Assembly: GCA_025924815.1 (NCBI GenBank)
Contig: JAICHQ010000020.1
Location: 1-40,539 of the forward strand
Length of the DNA stretch: 40,539 nucleotides
Origin: Nocardioides sp.
Lineage (GTDB): Bacteria; Actinomycetota; Actinomycetes; Propionibacteriales; Nocardioidaceae
Reading direction: 5' to 3'
The first letter of the stretch is position 1. Each line of letters begins with the position of its first letter. A model generated the notes under the pieces. That model saw only the letters and a list, made by a program, of their open reading frames with translations. It had not been told where the DNA came from and ran no database searches. Shown piece after piece: positions 8,444 to 16,755 of the stretch. A program made the translations under genes and the position numbers.

Positions 8444-8763
8444 CCGACGGCAACCGGGAGGACCGCGGCCACGAGCAGCCCACCGAGCTGCGCGACTCCA
8501 GCCCGAACGCGGGCGGTCCCGACCGCGCCGCGGGCGAGATGGGCGTCAGCAGCGAGCGCGTCGGCCCGACCGGCGGCGGTGAGGGCACCGACGGGGAGAG
8601 CGACACGACCGAGCCCGCGCACACCGACCACGGCGGTGACCTGGTCGGCTCCGACGCCGAGTTCGACCAGGCGGAGGAGGCCAACCCCGAGGGCGTCGAC
8701 CCTAAGGCCGGCTACCCCTCCCCCGACCCGCGCAGCGACCACGCGCCGTACAAGGACGCCTGA
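8440..8763 (+). CDS. Small hydrophilic hypothetical protein
   Basis: A 107-residue, Gly/Glu/Asp-rich hydrophilic protein without hydrophobic segments. It overlaps the preceding gene by 4 nt (ATGA). The C-terminal part has a recognisable pattern, EEANPEGVDPKAGYPSPDPRSDHAPYKDA, which looks like a conserved short motif rather than random low complexity. Both proteins are probably disordered and expressed together. It is convergent with miaB, with a GC hairpin between them. The function is unknown. Confidence 0.65.
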   Translation: MTDGNREDRGHEQPTELRDSSPNAGGPDRAAGEMGVSSERVGPTGGGEGTDGESDTTEPAHTDHGGDLVGSDAEFDQAEEANPEGVDPKAGYPSPDPRSDHAPYKDA

Positions 8764-8770
8764 GCCCGCA

Positions 8771-8785
8771 GGCCGGATGCCGGCC
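8771..8785. terminator. GC hairpin between convergent genes
   Basis: GGCCGG-ATG-CCGGCC is a perfect 6-bp stem with a 3-nt loop. It lies 8 nt after one stop codon and 9 nt before the end of convergent miaB. There is no T-run on either side, so it is at best a weak bidirectional terminator. Confidence 0.45.
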
Positions 8786-8793
8786 GGGGTCGG

Positions 8794-10305
8794 TCAGCCG
8801 CAGCTGGTCGTCGCCGCGGAGAGCGGGGCGCCGAGGGTCGGCATGCCGAGGCCGACCGCGTTGGACGGCGCTGCGGTGCGCGACTCCCACGCGTCGCCGG
8901 AGCGGGTACGCCGATGGGCGAGCACGCGTCCGTCCGCGACGAGATGGTGCGGCGCGGCATAGGTGATCTCGACCTCGACGACGTCGCCCGGGCGGATCGC
9001 CGGCGGGGCCGGGGCTCCGACAGGTGGCTCCTGAGGCGCTTCGACATCGAAGTGGACGAGGCGGTTGTCGCGGGCCCGGCCGGTCATCCGGTGGGTGGCG
9101 GCGTCCTTGCGGCCCTCGCCCTCGGCGACGAGCAGCTCGAGGCGCCGGCCGACCTGCGCCCTGTTCTCGGCCCAGGCGACCTCCTCGACCGCCTCGACCA
9201 GGCGCCCGTAGCGATCACGGACGACCGCCGCAGCCACCTGGTCGGGCATGGTGGCCGCCGGGGTGCCGGGCCGGATGGAGTACTGGAAGGTGAACGCCGC
9301 CGCGAAGCGCGCCTCGCGCACGACCTCGAGCGTCTGGGCGAAGTCGGCCTCGGTCTCGCCGGGGAAGCCGACGATGATGTCGGTGCTGATCGCGGCGTCG
9401 GGCATCGCGGCGCGGACCCGCTCGATGATGCCGAGGTAGCGCTCGCGTCGGTACGAGCGACGCATCGCCCGCAGCACCCGGTCGGAGCCGGACTGCAGCG
9501 GCATGTGCAGCTGGTGCATGACGTTCGGCGTCTCGGCCATCGCCGCGATCACGTCGTCGCGGAACTCCGCCGGGTGCGGCGAGGTGAAGCGCACCCGCTC
9601 GAGGCCCTCGACCTCACCGCAGGCCCGGAGCAGCTTGCCGAACGCCAGCCGGTCGCCGAACTCGACGCCGTACGCGTTCACGTTCTGCCCGAGCAGCGTC
9701 ACCTCGCTGACGCCCTCGTCGACCAGCGCACGCACCTCGGCCAGGATGTCGCCGGGCCGGCGGTCCTTCTCCTTGCCGCGCAGGCTCGGGACGATGCAGA
9801 ACGTGCAGGTGTTGTTGCACCCGACGCTGACGCTGACCCACGCGGCGTACGCCGACTCGCGCCGCGTCGGCAGCGTCGACGGGAACACCTCGAGCGACTC
9901 GAGGATCTCGACCTGAGCCTCCTCCTGCACCCGCGCCCGCTCCAGCAGCACCGGCAGCGACCCCAGGTTGTGGGTGCCGAAGACGACGTCGACCCACGGC
10001 GCCTTCCGCGTGATCGTCTCCCGGTCCTTCTGCGCCAGGCAGCCGCCGACGGCGATCTGCATGCCCGGCCGTCTCGCCTTCACCGGCGCGAGGTGCCCGA
10101 GGTTGCCGTAGAGCTTGTTGTCGGCGTTCTCCCGGACCGCGCAGGTGTTGAACACGACGACGTCGGCGTCGGCGCCGGCCGGTGCTGCGACGTACCCGGC
10201 CTCCTCCAGCAGGCCGGTCAGCCGCTCGGAGTCGTGCACGTTCATCTGACACCCGTAGGTCTTGACCTCGTAGGTGCGCGCGACGGTGGTCCCGGTGCTG
10301 CTCAT
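8794..10305 (-). CDS. miaB: tRNA-2-methylthio-N6-dimethylallyladenosine synthase
   Basis: A radical-SAM methylthiotransferase that converts i6A37 to ms2i6A37 in tRNA, acting after MiaA. The 503-residue protein has the three N-terminal cysteines of the auxiliary cluster ([27 protein letters not shown]), the radical-SAM triad in [11 protein letters not shown], and a C-terminal TRAM region. I start it at ATG 10305 ([20 protein letters not shown]). Upstream in-frame sequence is non-homologous. The tail after the TRAM domain is longer than usual and Pro/Ala-rich. It is divergent from the PHP-type gene at 10397. Confidence 0.95.
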   Translation of the reverse strand: MSSTGTTVARTYEVKTYGCQMNVHDSERLTGLLEEAGYVAAPAGADADVVVFNTCAVRENADNKLYGNLGHLAPVKARRPGMQIAVGGCLAQKDRETITRKAPWVDVVFGTHNLGSLPVLLERARVQEEAQVEILESLEVFPSTLPTRRESAYAAWVSVSVGCNNTCTFCIVPSLRGKEKDRRPGDILAEVRALVDEGVSEVTLLGQNVNAYGVEFGDRLAFGKLLRACGEVEGLERVRFTSPHPAEFRDDVIAAMAETPNVMHQLHMPLQSGSDRVLRAMRRSYRRERYLGIIERVRAAMPDAAISTDIIVGFPGETEADFAQTLEVVREARFAAAFTFQYSIRPGTPAATMPDQVAAAVVRDRYGRLVEAVEEVAWAENRAQVGRRLELLVAEGEGRKDAATHRMTGRARDNRLVHFDVEAPQEPPVGAPAPPAIRPGDVVEVEITYAAPHHLVADGRVLAHRRTRSGDAWESRTAAPSNAVGLGMPTLGAPLSAATTSCG

Positions 10306-10396
10306 GACAGTCGCCCAGCGTACGGCGCACCCCGCGACGGTGCGGAATCGCGCGGCCTCGTTGCGCCTCGGGCCCGGACGTCGCAGAGTGGCCCCG

Positions 10397-11944
10397 ATGA
10401 CCGACAACGCTGGACCCCACGGCCTGCACCGTCGCTCACTGCTGCTCGGCGGGGCCGGGCTGGGCGCCGGGCTGGTGACCGCCTCGCCGCTGCTGGAGTT
10501 CGCCGAGGCCAGGGCGGGGACGCGCACGCGGAAGCGCTTCCACGGCCGGTTCACCGAGCGGGACACGCCGGACTGGCACTACCTCCCGTTCACGGTGCCG
10601 CGCGGCATCCGGGCCCTGGGGGTGCGCTACGACTTCCAGCCTGTCGACACCGGCGTCGGCTTCAGCACCAACGTCGTCGACATCGGGATCTTCGACGCCT
10701 CCGGCAAGGGGCTCGGGAACGCCGACGGGTTCCGCGGGTGGTCCGGTGGGGCGCGGCGGCACTTCCGGATCACCCGCCACTGGGCCACGCCCGGCTACCT
10801 CGCCGGGCGGCTCACTCCCGGCCGCTGGCACGTCGCCCTCGGCCCGTTCCTGATCACCCCGCCCGGCACGCCGTGGTCGGTGACGGTCACGATGGAGCAC
10901 GGAGATCCCGTGGAGCCGGCGTTCGAGCGGCATCCGGCGCCGACCTCCGTGCCCGGCACGGGTCCCGGCTGGTACCGCGGCGACCTCCACCTCCACTCCG
11001 TGCACTCCGACGGCAGTTGGCGGCCCCGCGATCTGGTCGAGCAGGGCCGGGCCAACGGGATGGACTTCATCGGCACCTCCGACCACAACACCAACTCGGC
11101 GACCCGCGTGTTCGGCTGGGCGGCGCCCGAGGACTTCCTGGTCGTCAGCGGCGAGGAGGTCACGACCCGCAACGGGCACTGGCTGGCGACCGGGACGAGA
11201 TCCGGCACCTGGGTCGACTGGCGCTACCGGGTCGAGGACGACCGGCTCGGCCGGTTCGCCGACCTCACCCGCGACCGCGGCGGTCTGGCCGTCGCCAACC
11301 ATCCCTACGTCCCGGTGCCGGGGACCCGCTGGGACTTCGGCACGACGTACGACCACATGGACGCGGTCGAGGTCTGGAACGGACCCTGGACCGGCCTGAA
11401 CGCGCTGTTCAACAAGCAGACCCTCGCCCACTGGCAGACGCTGCTCGCGAGCGGGCAGTTCGTCCCGGCCGTCGGGAACTCCGACTCGCACCACCCGGGG
11501 CAGGTCGTGGGACTCCCGCAGACCGTCTACCGCCTGCCCACGTTGTCGTCGGCGGCGATCGTGACCGCCGCCCGCGGCGGGCACTGCTGGATCGCCGAGT
11601 CGTCGGCGGTCGACCTGCAGCTCACCGGCACCAGCACGGGACCGTCCGCGGCGGTCGGCGAGGTGGGCGACTCCGTCGAGCTCGAGGGCGGTGGGCAGCT
11701 CGCGGTCGAGCTTCGCGCGTCGGGCGTCCCCGGCACGCTCGCGCAGCTGATCGGGAGGTCGGGGACCGTGCTGGCCGCGGCGTACGCCGAGAGCGACGGG
11801 ACGCTCGTGCTGACAGCCGACGTCGACCGCTCCGAGGCGTTCGCCCGGGCGGAGGTACGTCGCGTCACCGGGCCGGTCGACCAGACGGCCTACCAGGCGG
11901 GACTGCAGATGGTCGCGCTGACCAACCCGGTCTTCATCCTGTGA
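10397..11944 (+). CDS. Tat-exported CehA/McbA-type PHP-domain metallohydrolase
   Basis: A 515-residue protein with a twin-arginine signal ([15 protein letters not shown], about residues 12-26), so it is probably exported folded with its metals. A beta-rich N-terminal domain precedes a PHP metal-binding core: [14 protein letters not shown] near residue 196, [23 protein letters not shown] and GNSDSHHPG. These are the metal ligands of the PHP superfamily as arranged in CehA/McbA-like phosphoesterases and carbaryl-hydrolase-type proteins. The substrate is unknown; an extracellular phospho- or carbamate ester is a family-based guess. A large hairpin follows the stop. Confidence 0.87.
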   Translation: MTDNAGPHGLHRRSLLLGGAGLGAGLVTASPLLEFAEARAGTRTRKRFHGRFTERDTPDWHYLPFTVPRGIRALGVRYDFQPVDTGVGFSTNVVDIGIFDASGKGLGNADGFRGWSGGARRHFRITRHWATPGYLAGRLTPGRWHVALGPFLITPPGTPWSVTVTMEHGDPVEPAFERHPAPTSVPGTGPGWYRGDLHLHSVHSDGSWRPRDLVEQGRANGMDFIGTSDHNTNSATRVFGWAAPEDFLVVSGEEVTTRNGHWLATGTRSGTWVDWRYRVEDDRLGRFADLTRDRGGLAVANHPYVPVPGTRWDFGTTYDHMDAVEVWNGPWTGLNALFNKQTLAHWQTLLASGQFVPAVGNSDSHHPGQVVGLPQTVYRLPTLSSAAIVTAARGGHCWIAESSAVDLQLTGTSTGPSAAVGEVGDSVELEGGGQLAVELRASGVPGTLAQLIGRSGTVLAAAYAESDGTLVLTADVDRSEAFARAEVRRVTGPVDQTAYQAGLQMVALTNPVFIL

Positions 11945-11964
11945 CGCGCGGGGCCTCTTTTGCG

Positions 11965-12029
11965 GGATAGTCCCCGACACGATGGTCGAGTTCCGGAGGG
12001 AAGATCGACCATTTCGTCGGGGACTATCC
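11965..12029. repeat. Long imperfect inverted repeat between convergent genes
   Basis: Two 25-nt arms (11965-11989 and 12005-12029) pair at 22 of 25 positions around a 15-nt loop. The three mismatches are adjacent, giving a small internal loop. It lies between the ends of the PHP gene and the convergent S9 peptidase. Neither side has a T-run, so it is either a non-canonical bidirectional terminator or a member of a palindromic repeat family. Confidence 0.85.
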
Positions 12030-12053
12030 GAAATCGTCGCCAGCCCGGAAACG

Positions 12054-13859
12054 TCAGGGCCGGTCGGCCAGCAGGTGCTCCTCGAGGAACTGCAGAGCAG
12101 CGGGGTAGGCGTCGAGGCGGTTCGCCCGCTTCGCCAGTCCGTGCCCCTCGTCGGCGTAGACCCGCAGCTCGCACGGCACGCCCTTGCCGTCGAGCGCCGC
12201 CTTGATCTGCTCGGCCTCCGAGAGCGGGACCCGCGGGTCGTTGGCTCCGTGGATCACGAACAGCGGCGCCGCGATGTCGTCGAGATAGGTGATCGGCGAG
12301 GCTCGCAGCAAGAAGTCCCGGTCGTCGGTCAGGGAGCCGTACTCGCGCTCGCGGACGGCGCGGCGGTACTCCGAGGTGTTCTCCAGGAACGTGACCAGCG
12401 AGGACATCCCGACGATGTCGACGCCGGCCGCCCAGAGCTCGGGCTGCATGGCCACTCCGGCCAGCACCATGTAGCCGCCGTACGACCCGCCCCACAATGC
12501 CGACCGGGCCGGGTCGAGCCCGACCGATGGCAGCCAGGCATGGATCGCCGCCAGATCGGCGACCGAGTGGAGCCGCAGGTCCCCGTCGTCCAGCGACACC
12601 CAGCGCTTGCCGTAGCCCGCGGACCCGCGGATGTTGGGCACCAGGACGTCGAACCCGGCCAGCGCCAGGGCCTGGAGGGTCGGGGCGAACCCCCGGGCGG
12701 CCTCCGCCTCCGGGCCGCCGTGGATGTGCACGACCGAGGCGCCGCGGGGGTTGTCGGGGGCGGCGTACCGGAAGCAGGGCACCGCCTCGCCGTCCGGCGT
12801 CGGGATCCGGTGGACGGTGGGCGTGACCAGCCGGCCGCGCACGTCGGCGGGGATCCCGTCGCGGCCATCGACGAGCACGGTGACGGCGCCTGTGGTGGCC
12901 TCGACCCGGACGATCGAGCCGGGATCGGTCGGCGTCACCGTCGTGACCGCGAACGCCGAGGAGTCGGGTGCCCAGACCACGCTCATCGGGACGACCGGAT
13001 CGAGGTCGACGGCGGCGACGCGGGCTCCGTCGACGTCGTGCACCGCCAGCCGGTCGAGGCCGTCGAGGTGGACGGCCACCACCATCAGCCGGCCGTCCGG
13101 GGACAGGCGCGCGCCGAGGTCGTGCCCGTCGTCTGCCACCAGCGTGCGCCACGCGCCGTCGCGGCCGAGTCGCAGGACGGCGTGGAACTCCCGCTCGTGG
13201 TCGGAGGTCAGCACCAGGGCGCCGTCGTCGGCGGTCCACCCGGCGACGTGGTGGTCGGCGTGCTCGTCGGCGTCGGTCACGTCGTGCCGGCCCGTGCCGT
13301 CGACCACGACGATGCTGGTGGAGCTGGGCTGCAGACTGAACATCGTGACCGCGACCGACTTCTCGTCGTGGGACACGTCGGTGGTCGCGACGTACCCGCC
13401 CCCGTCGTAGACGACGCGCTCCTCCCCACTGGTGAGGTCGCGGACGACGACATCCATGTCGACGCCGTTGCGGCGGTTGGTGGAGTAGACGATCGAGCTC
13501 TCGGTGACGTCGAGCAACGCGTTCATGTGGGCCTCGTCGTGCACGAGCGGGGTGAGGCCGTCGAGGCCGAGCGGCGACGCGGGTGGCTCGATGAGGTCCA
13601 GCAGCGAGATCTGGTAGTTCTCGTCGCCGCCCTGGTCGTGCTGGACGACGACCGCCCGGCGGCCCGGCACGTATCGACCCGTGCACCGCGAGGCGAGGTC
13701 CGTGAGCGGCGTTCGGGCGCCGTCCCCGGCGATCTCGACGAGCTGCTGGCTGCCGAGGTCGTCGTGGCCGGCCAGCACCCGGCCCTCGACGTCGACGTCG
13801 AGAGCCGTCCAGGTGCGGGTGTCGAGGAGCAGGCGGAAGAGGTCCGAGGAGGAGGTCAC
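12054..13859 (-). CDS. S9-family (prolyl oligopeptidase/acylaminoacyl peptidase-like) serine peptidase
   Basis: A 601-residue cytoplasmic peptidase. A seven-bladed beta-propeller-like N-terminal region (about residues 1-340) precedes the alpha/beta-hydrolase domain. The catalytic triad is readable: Ser459 in GGSYGGYM, Asp541 in GANDPRVP and His573 in DEGHGL. There is no signal peptide. It probably cleaves short peptides or removes N-terminal acylated residues. The GTG start at 13859 lies 6 nt after TAGTCT (13866-13871, minus strand) with no Shine-Dalgarno, another leaderless layout. The stop is followed by the long hairpin at 11965-12029. Confidence 0.92.
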   Translation of the reverse strand: MTSSSDLFRLLLDTRTWTALDVDVEGRVLAGHDDLGSQQLVEIAGDGARTPLTDLASRCTGRYVPGRRAVVVQHDQGGDENYQISLLDLIEPPASPLGLDGLTPLVHDEAHMNALLDVTESSIVYSTNRRNGVDMDVVVRDLTSGEERVVYDGGGYVATTDVSHDEKSVAVTMFSLQPSSTSIVVVDGTGRHDVTDADEHADHHVAGWTADDGALVLTSDHEREFHAVLRLGRDGAWRTLVADDGHDLGARLSPDGRLMVVAVHLDGLDRLAVHDVDGARVAAVDLDPVVPMSVVWAPDSSAFAVTTVTPTDPGSIVRVEATTGAVTVLVDGRDGIPADVRGRLVTPTVHRIPTPDGEAVPCFRYAAPDNPRGASVVHIHGGPEAEAARGFAPTLQALALAGFDVLVPNIRGSAGYGKRWVSLDDGDLRLHSVADLAAIHAWLPSVGLDPARSALWGGSYGGYMVLAGVAMQPELWAAGVDIVGMSSLVTFLENTSEYRRAVREREYGSLTDDRDFLLRASPITYLDDIAAPLFVIHGANDPRVPLSEAEQIKAALDGKGVPCELRVYADEGHGLAKRANRLDAYPAALQFLEEHLLADRP

Positions 13860-13894
13860 CAGCGGAGACTAGACGCCATTGCGACCGCCCTCTG

Positions 13895-14467
13895 TCAGCC
13901 CGCTGACACCCAGTCGAAGATCTGCGCGGCGACGTCCTCCGGGGTGCGGTCGGTGTTGTCGATCCGCAGGTGGGGGAAGTCCGCGATGACGTCGTCCGCG
14001 GGTGAGGGGACGCCCGTGTTCATCTGGATCCGTTCGAGGTCGCGGACGTTGCCGTCGGACCACGCGAGGTCGCGCTTCGACTTCTTCTCCGCCAGCCGGT
14101 ACGGCGTGCGGTTGCGGCCGAGCCGCGTCTCGAGGTCGGCGTACAGCTCCACGATCGCGACCCGGCTGCCCGCCTCGACGAACGGCGTCAGGTGTCGACG
14201 GACGGCCGCTGCGTCCGCGGGCAGGTCGAGGGCCCAGACCAGCGTGAAGACCAGGTCGACGCCGGCGCCCGCCGCCTCCTCCAGGACGCGCTGCCGGAAC
14301 TCCCCCATCAGCGTCTGGAAGGCCGGGCTCTCGAACGCGAACACGTCGAGCAGGGGCTCGATGACGTGGTGGTTGTGGAACAGCCGGAAGTCGCTGGCGT
14401 CCGCGATCGCCCGGCCGACGGTCATCTTGCCGACGGCGGGCGGCCCGAACACGAAGAGCAGCGTCAC
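13895..14467 (-). CDS. Small P-loop kinase / AAA-like ATPase
   Basis: A 190-residue nucleotide-binding protein with P-loop GPPAVGKMTVG close to the N-terminus, a mid-protein Asp in DLVFTLVWALD and an Arg-rich lid-like stretch (RLGRNRTPYRLAEKKSKRD). The pattern is that of small shikimate-kinase/gluconate-kinase-like phosphotransferases often labelled 'AAA family ATPase'. The substrate is not assignable. It starts at GTG 14467, with a 40-bp gap from the upstream thioredoxin gene, and probably shares its transcript. Confidence 0.78.
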   Translation of the reverse strand: MTLLFVFGPPAVGKMTVGRAIADASDFRLFHNHHVIEPLLDVFAFESPAFQTLMGEFRQRVLEEAAGAGVDLVFTLVWALDLPADAAAVRRHLTPFVEAGSRVAIVELYADLETRLGRNRTPYRLAEKKSKRDLAWSDGNVRDLERIQMNTGVPSPADDVIADFPHLRIDNTDRTPEDVAAQIFDWVSAG

Positions 14468-14507
14468 GCGACCAGGGTGGTCGATGCCCCGTCGCGACGC
14501 GAGCCGA

Positions 14508-14879
14508 TTACGCCTGCTTCGACTCCTGCTCGGCGACCTGTCGGCGTACGTCGTCCATGTCGAGCCCGCGGACGGCCCCGATCAGCTCGTCGAGGGCCGG
14601 AGCCGGGAGGGCGCCCGCCTGCCGGAACACCAGTACGCCGTCCCGGAAGGCCATCAGGGTCGGGATCGAGGAGATCTGCAACGCCCCGGCGAGCATCTGC
14701 TGCTCCTCGGTGTCGATGCTCGCGAACGTGATGTCGTCGTGGGTCTCCGAGGCGGCCTCGTAGACCGGCGCGAACATCCGGCACGGGCCGCACCAGGAGG
14801 CCCAGAAGTCGACCAGGACGATCCCCTCCTGGGTCACCGTCTGCTGGAAGGACTCCTCGGTCAGGGGGAGGGTGGCCAT
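14508..14879 (-). CDS. Thioredoxin
   Basis: A cytoplasmic thioredoxin of 123 residues with active site WASWCGPCRM (Cys pair about residues 30-33), cis-Pro in SSIPTLMAF and the expected beta-alpha-beta layout. A C-terminal helical extension (MDDVRRQVAEQESKQA) goes beyond classical TrxA. I use ATG 14879, 6 nt after AAAGG; a GTG one codon earlier is possible. It reduces disulfides of client proteins using thioredoxin reductase, which is not in the window. The physiological partner is unknown. Confidence 0.9.
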   Translation of the reverse strand: MATLPLTEESFQQTVTQEGIVLVDFWASWCGPCRMFAPVYEAASETHDDITFASIDTEEQQMLAGALQISSIPTLMAFRDGVLVFRQAGALPAPALDELIGAVRGLDMDDVRRQVAEQESKQA

Positions 14880-14968
14880 CACATACCTTTCGCGACGTGG
14901 TCTCGATACGCCAGCACCAACGCCGGGTGACGGCCCGACATTCCGGCGACCGGCGCCGACGTGTCACA

Positions 14969-15349
14969 TCACACCCGCTGGAGCACCTCGACCCGGTTGC
15001 CGGCGCCGTCGTGGGTGTGGAAGCGGAGGTAGCCGTCGAAGCTCTCGCGCTCCCCGTCGTCGACCTCGAAGCTCGCCGCGCGCAGCGATGCCGCAACAGC
15101 GTCGAGGTCGTCGACCACGAATGCCGGGTGGGCCTTGCGGGCGGGAGCGAAGGGGTCCTCCACGCCGACGTGGACCTCCGCGCCGACCGCACCCCGCCCG
15201 TCGTACGCCCGGAACCAGACGCCGCCACGCCCGCGCAGCCCCGCGGGCTTGTCGACCTCGGTCAGCCCGAGGGCGTCGGCGTAGAAGCACCGGGCGGCGT
15301 CCTCGCCGCCGGGCGGGCAGGCGACCTGCACGTGGTGGAGGTCGATCAC
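14969..15349 (-). CDS. VOC-family (glyoxalase/bleomycin resistance fold) protein
   Basis: A 126-residue vicinal-oxygen-chelate protein built from two beta-alpha-beta-beta-beta modules: HHVQVACPPGGEDAARCFYADALGL, then HPAFVVDDLDAVAASL and NRVEVLQRV. Metal-ligand-like residues are present (His near residue 4 and Glu near the C-terminus). The GTG start at 15349 overlaps the stop of the methyltransferase gene by 4 nt. Family members are dioxygenases, glyoxalases or sequestration proteins; nothing here selects one. It is translationally coupled to the methyltransferase and so probably under the MarR operator. Confidence 0.85.
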   Translation of the reverse strand: MIDLHHVQVACPPGGEDAARCFYADALGLTEVDKPAGLRGRGGVWFRAYDGRGAVGAEVHVGVEDPFAPARKAHPAFVVDDLDAVAASLRAASFEVDDGERESFDGYLRFHTHDGAGNRVEVLQRV

Positions 15350-16149
15350 GGGGCCTCCGCTGTGGAGCCGGTCGAGCCGGTCGAGACCCGGGCGACCACG
15401 AAGATCCGGCGGAACGGCAGGACGACGCGGCGGTCGCGCTCGGGGTACGCCGCGCGGAGACGCCGGCGGAACTCCTCCTCGAACCGCGGGCGGAGGTCGT
15501 CCGGCAGGGCCTGCAGGGTCGGTCGGGCGCCGGTGCCCGAGACCCAGGTGAAGACCGGGTCGGGCCCGGTCAGCACGTGCAGGTACGTCGTCTCCCAGGC
15601 GTCGACGTCGCATCCGAGCCGGGCCAGCGCCGCGAGGTAGACCGCGGGGTCGTGGCTGCTGGGCACCGCGACGCCCGCCACGTGCTCGGCGTACGGCGCA
15701 GCGGCGGCGAGCTCGCGGCGGATCGTGTGGCTGGGCTCCTCGAAGTTGCCGGGCACCTGGAAGGCGAGCCAGCCCCCCGGCGTGACCCGGGCCACCAGCC
15801 TCGGTAGGAGGTCGAGGTGTCCGGGCACCCACTGCAGCGTGGCGTTGGAGACCAGTACGTCGACGGGGTCGGCGGCGTTCGCCCAGGTGCGGAGGTCGGC
15901 CACCTCGAAGGTGATGCCGCCATCGACGGCGTCGGCCTTGGCGATCATCTCCGGGCTGGAGTCGAGGCCGCGGATGTCGGCGTCGGGCCACCGGTCCCGG
16001 AGCAGGGCCGTCAGGTTGCCCGGGCCGCAGCCGAGGTCGACCACGGTGGACGGCCTCTCGGCGCCCACGCGGGCGAGCAGCTCCACGAACGGGCGGCCGC
16101 GCTCGTCGGCGTAGGTCAGGTAGCGGTCAGGGTCCCAGGTGTGCGGCAC
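15346..16149 (-). CDS. tam: SAM-dependent methyltransferase, trans-aconitate 2-methyltransferase-like
   Basis: A 267-residue class I methyltransferase. SAM motif I is VVDLGCGPGN, followed by the acidic residue in IRGLDSSPEM, and the Tam-typical NATLQWVPGHLDLLPRL and AFQVPGNFEEPSH. By similarity it methylates trans-aconitate, relieving inhibition of aconitase, though related small-molecule O-methyltransferases look alike. The start is GTG 16149 behind a strong AGGAGGG with 5-nt spacing. The C-terminal VSTGSTGSTAEAP is an odd repetitive tail. It is divergent from the MarR gene, and one of the two palindromic operators lies 18 bp upstream of its start. Confidence 0.85.
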   Translation of the reverse strand: MPHTWDPDRYLTYADERGRPFVELLARVGAERPSTVVDLGCGPGNLTALLRDRWPDADIRGLDSSPEMIAKADAVDGGITFEVADLRTWANAADPVDVLVSNATLQWVPGHLDLLPRLVARVTPGGWLAFQVPGNFEEPSHTIRRELAAAAPYAEHVAGVAVPSSHDPAVYLAALARLGCDVDAWETTYLHVLTGPDPVFTWVSGTGARPTLQALPDDLRPRFEEEFRRRLRAAYPERDRRVVLPFRRIFVVARVSTGSTGSTAEAP

Positions 16150-16166
16150 GACGTCCCTCCTCGATC

Positions 16167-16180
16167 TCTTGACGTCAAGA
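16167..16180. promoter_or_regulatory. Palindromic operator 1 (MarR-type)
   Basis: TCTTGACGTCAAGA is a perfect 14-bp palindrome in the divergent tam/marR spacer, 18 bp upstream of the tam start. It is AT-richer than its surroundings. A near-identical copy lies 38 bp away. Size and symmetry fit a winged-helix MarR dimer. Confidence 0.85.
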
Positions 16181-16204
16181 TATCTTCACTGTCGAGGCAC
16201 TTCC

Positions 16205-16218
16205 TCTTGATGTCAAGA
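16205..16218. promoter_or_regulatory. Palindromic operator 2 (MarR-type)
   Basis: TCTTGATGTCAAGA differs from operator 1 at one central base. It sits where the -35 region of the marR promoter should be, with the -10 TAGACT at 16233-16238. Binding here would shut off marR itself, which suggests autoregulation. Confidence 0.83.
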
Positions 16219-16244
16219 TTCTCGACAGGCTCTAGACTGCGATG

Positions 16245-16736
16245 GTGCGGGATGAGGTGGACGAGCTGCTCGAGGCCTGGAGCCGCGAGCGCGGCGACCT
16301 CGACCTGGCGCCGGTCGCCGTGTTCAGCCGGGTCAGCCGGCTCGCCCGCCGGCTCGAGCTGGCCCGCCGCGCGGCGTTCGCGACGCACGGGATCGAGCAG
16401 TGGGAGTTCGACGTCCTCGCCGCGCTGCGTCGCGCCGGTACGCCGTACGAGCTGTCGCCGGGCCGTCTGCTGCGCGAGACGCTGGTCACCAGCGGCACGA
16501 TGACCAACCGGATCGACCGCCTGAGCACCCGCGGCTACGTCGAACGCTCTCCGGACCCCGACGACCGGCGCGGCGTGATCGTGCGGCTGACCGATGAGGG
16601 CAGGGCGGCCGTCGACTCGGCGTTCGCCGCGCTCCTCGACGCCGAGCGGGCGCTGCTGGAGGACCTGCCCGAGCGCGACCGTACCCGCCTGGCCGCGCTC
16701 CTCCGCACCCTCCTCGCGCCGTTCGGCGAAGGCTGA
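16245..16736 (+). CDS. MarR-family transcriptional regulator
   Basis: A 163-residue winged-helix repressor. The DNA-binding core is readable: recognition helix SGTMTNRIDRLSTRGYVERSPDPDDRRGVIVRLTDEGRAAVD, including the conserved DxRxxxxxLT wing. A C-terminal dimerisation helix follows. The preferred start is GTG 16245, 6 nt after TAGACT; ATG 16242 is only 3 nt after that box. Two near-identical palindromes separate it from divergent tam, so it most likely represses both itself and the tam-VOC operon. The inducer is unknown. Confidence 0.92.
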   Translation: MRDEVDELLEAWSRERGDLDLAPVAVFSRVSRLARRLELARRAAFATHGIEQWEFDVLAALRRAGTPYELSPGRLLRETLVTSGTMTNRIDRLSTRGYVERSPDPDDRRGVIVRLTDEGRAAVDSAFAALLDAERALLEDLPERDRTRLAALLRTLLAPFGEG

Positions 16737-16755
16737 CCCCGGCGGACAGGACGTC

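Noticed and set aside
14890..15390. Short words such as GGTCTCGA and CCGGTCGAG near gene ends as an insertion signature
   Set aside because: They are short, GC-biased and compatible with chance or with coding for the STGSTG tail of the methyltransferase.
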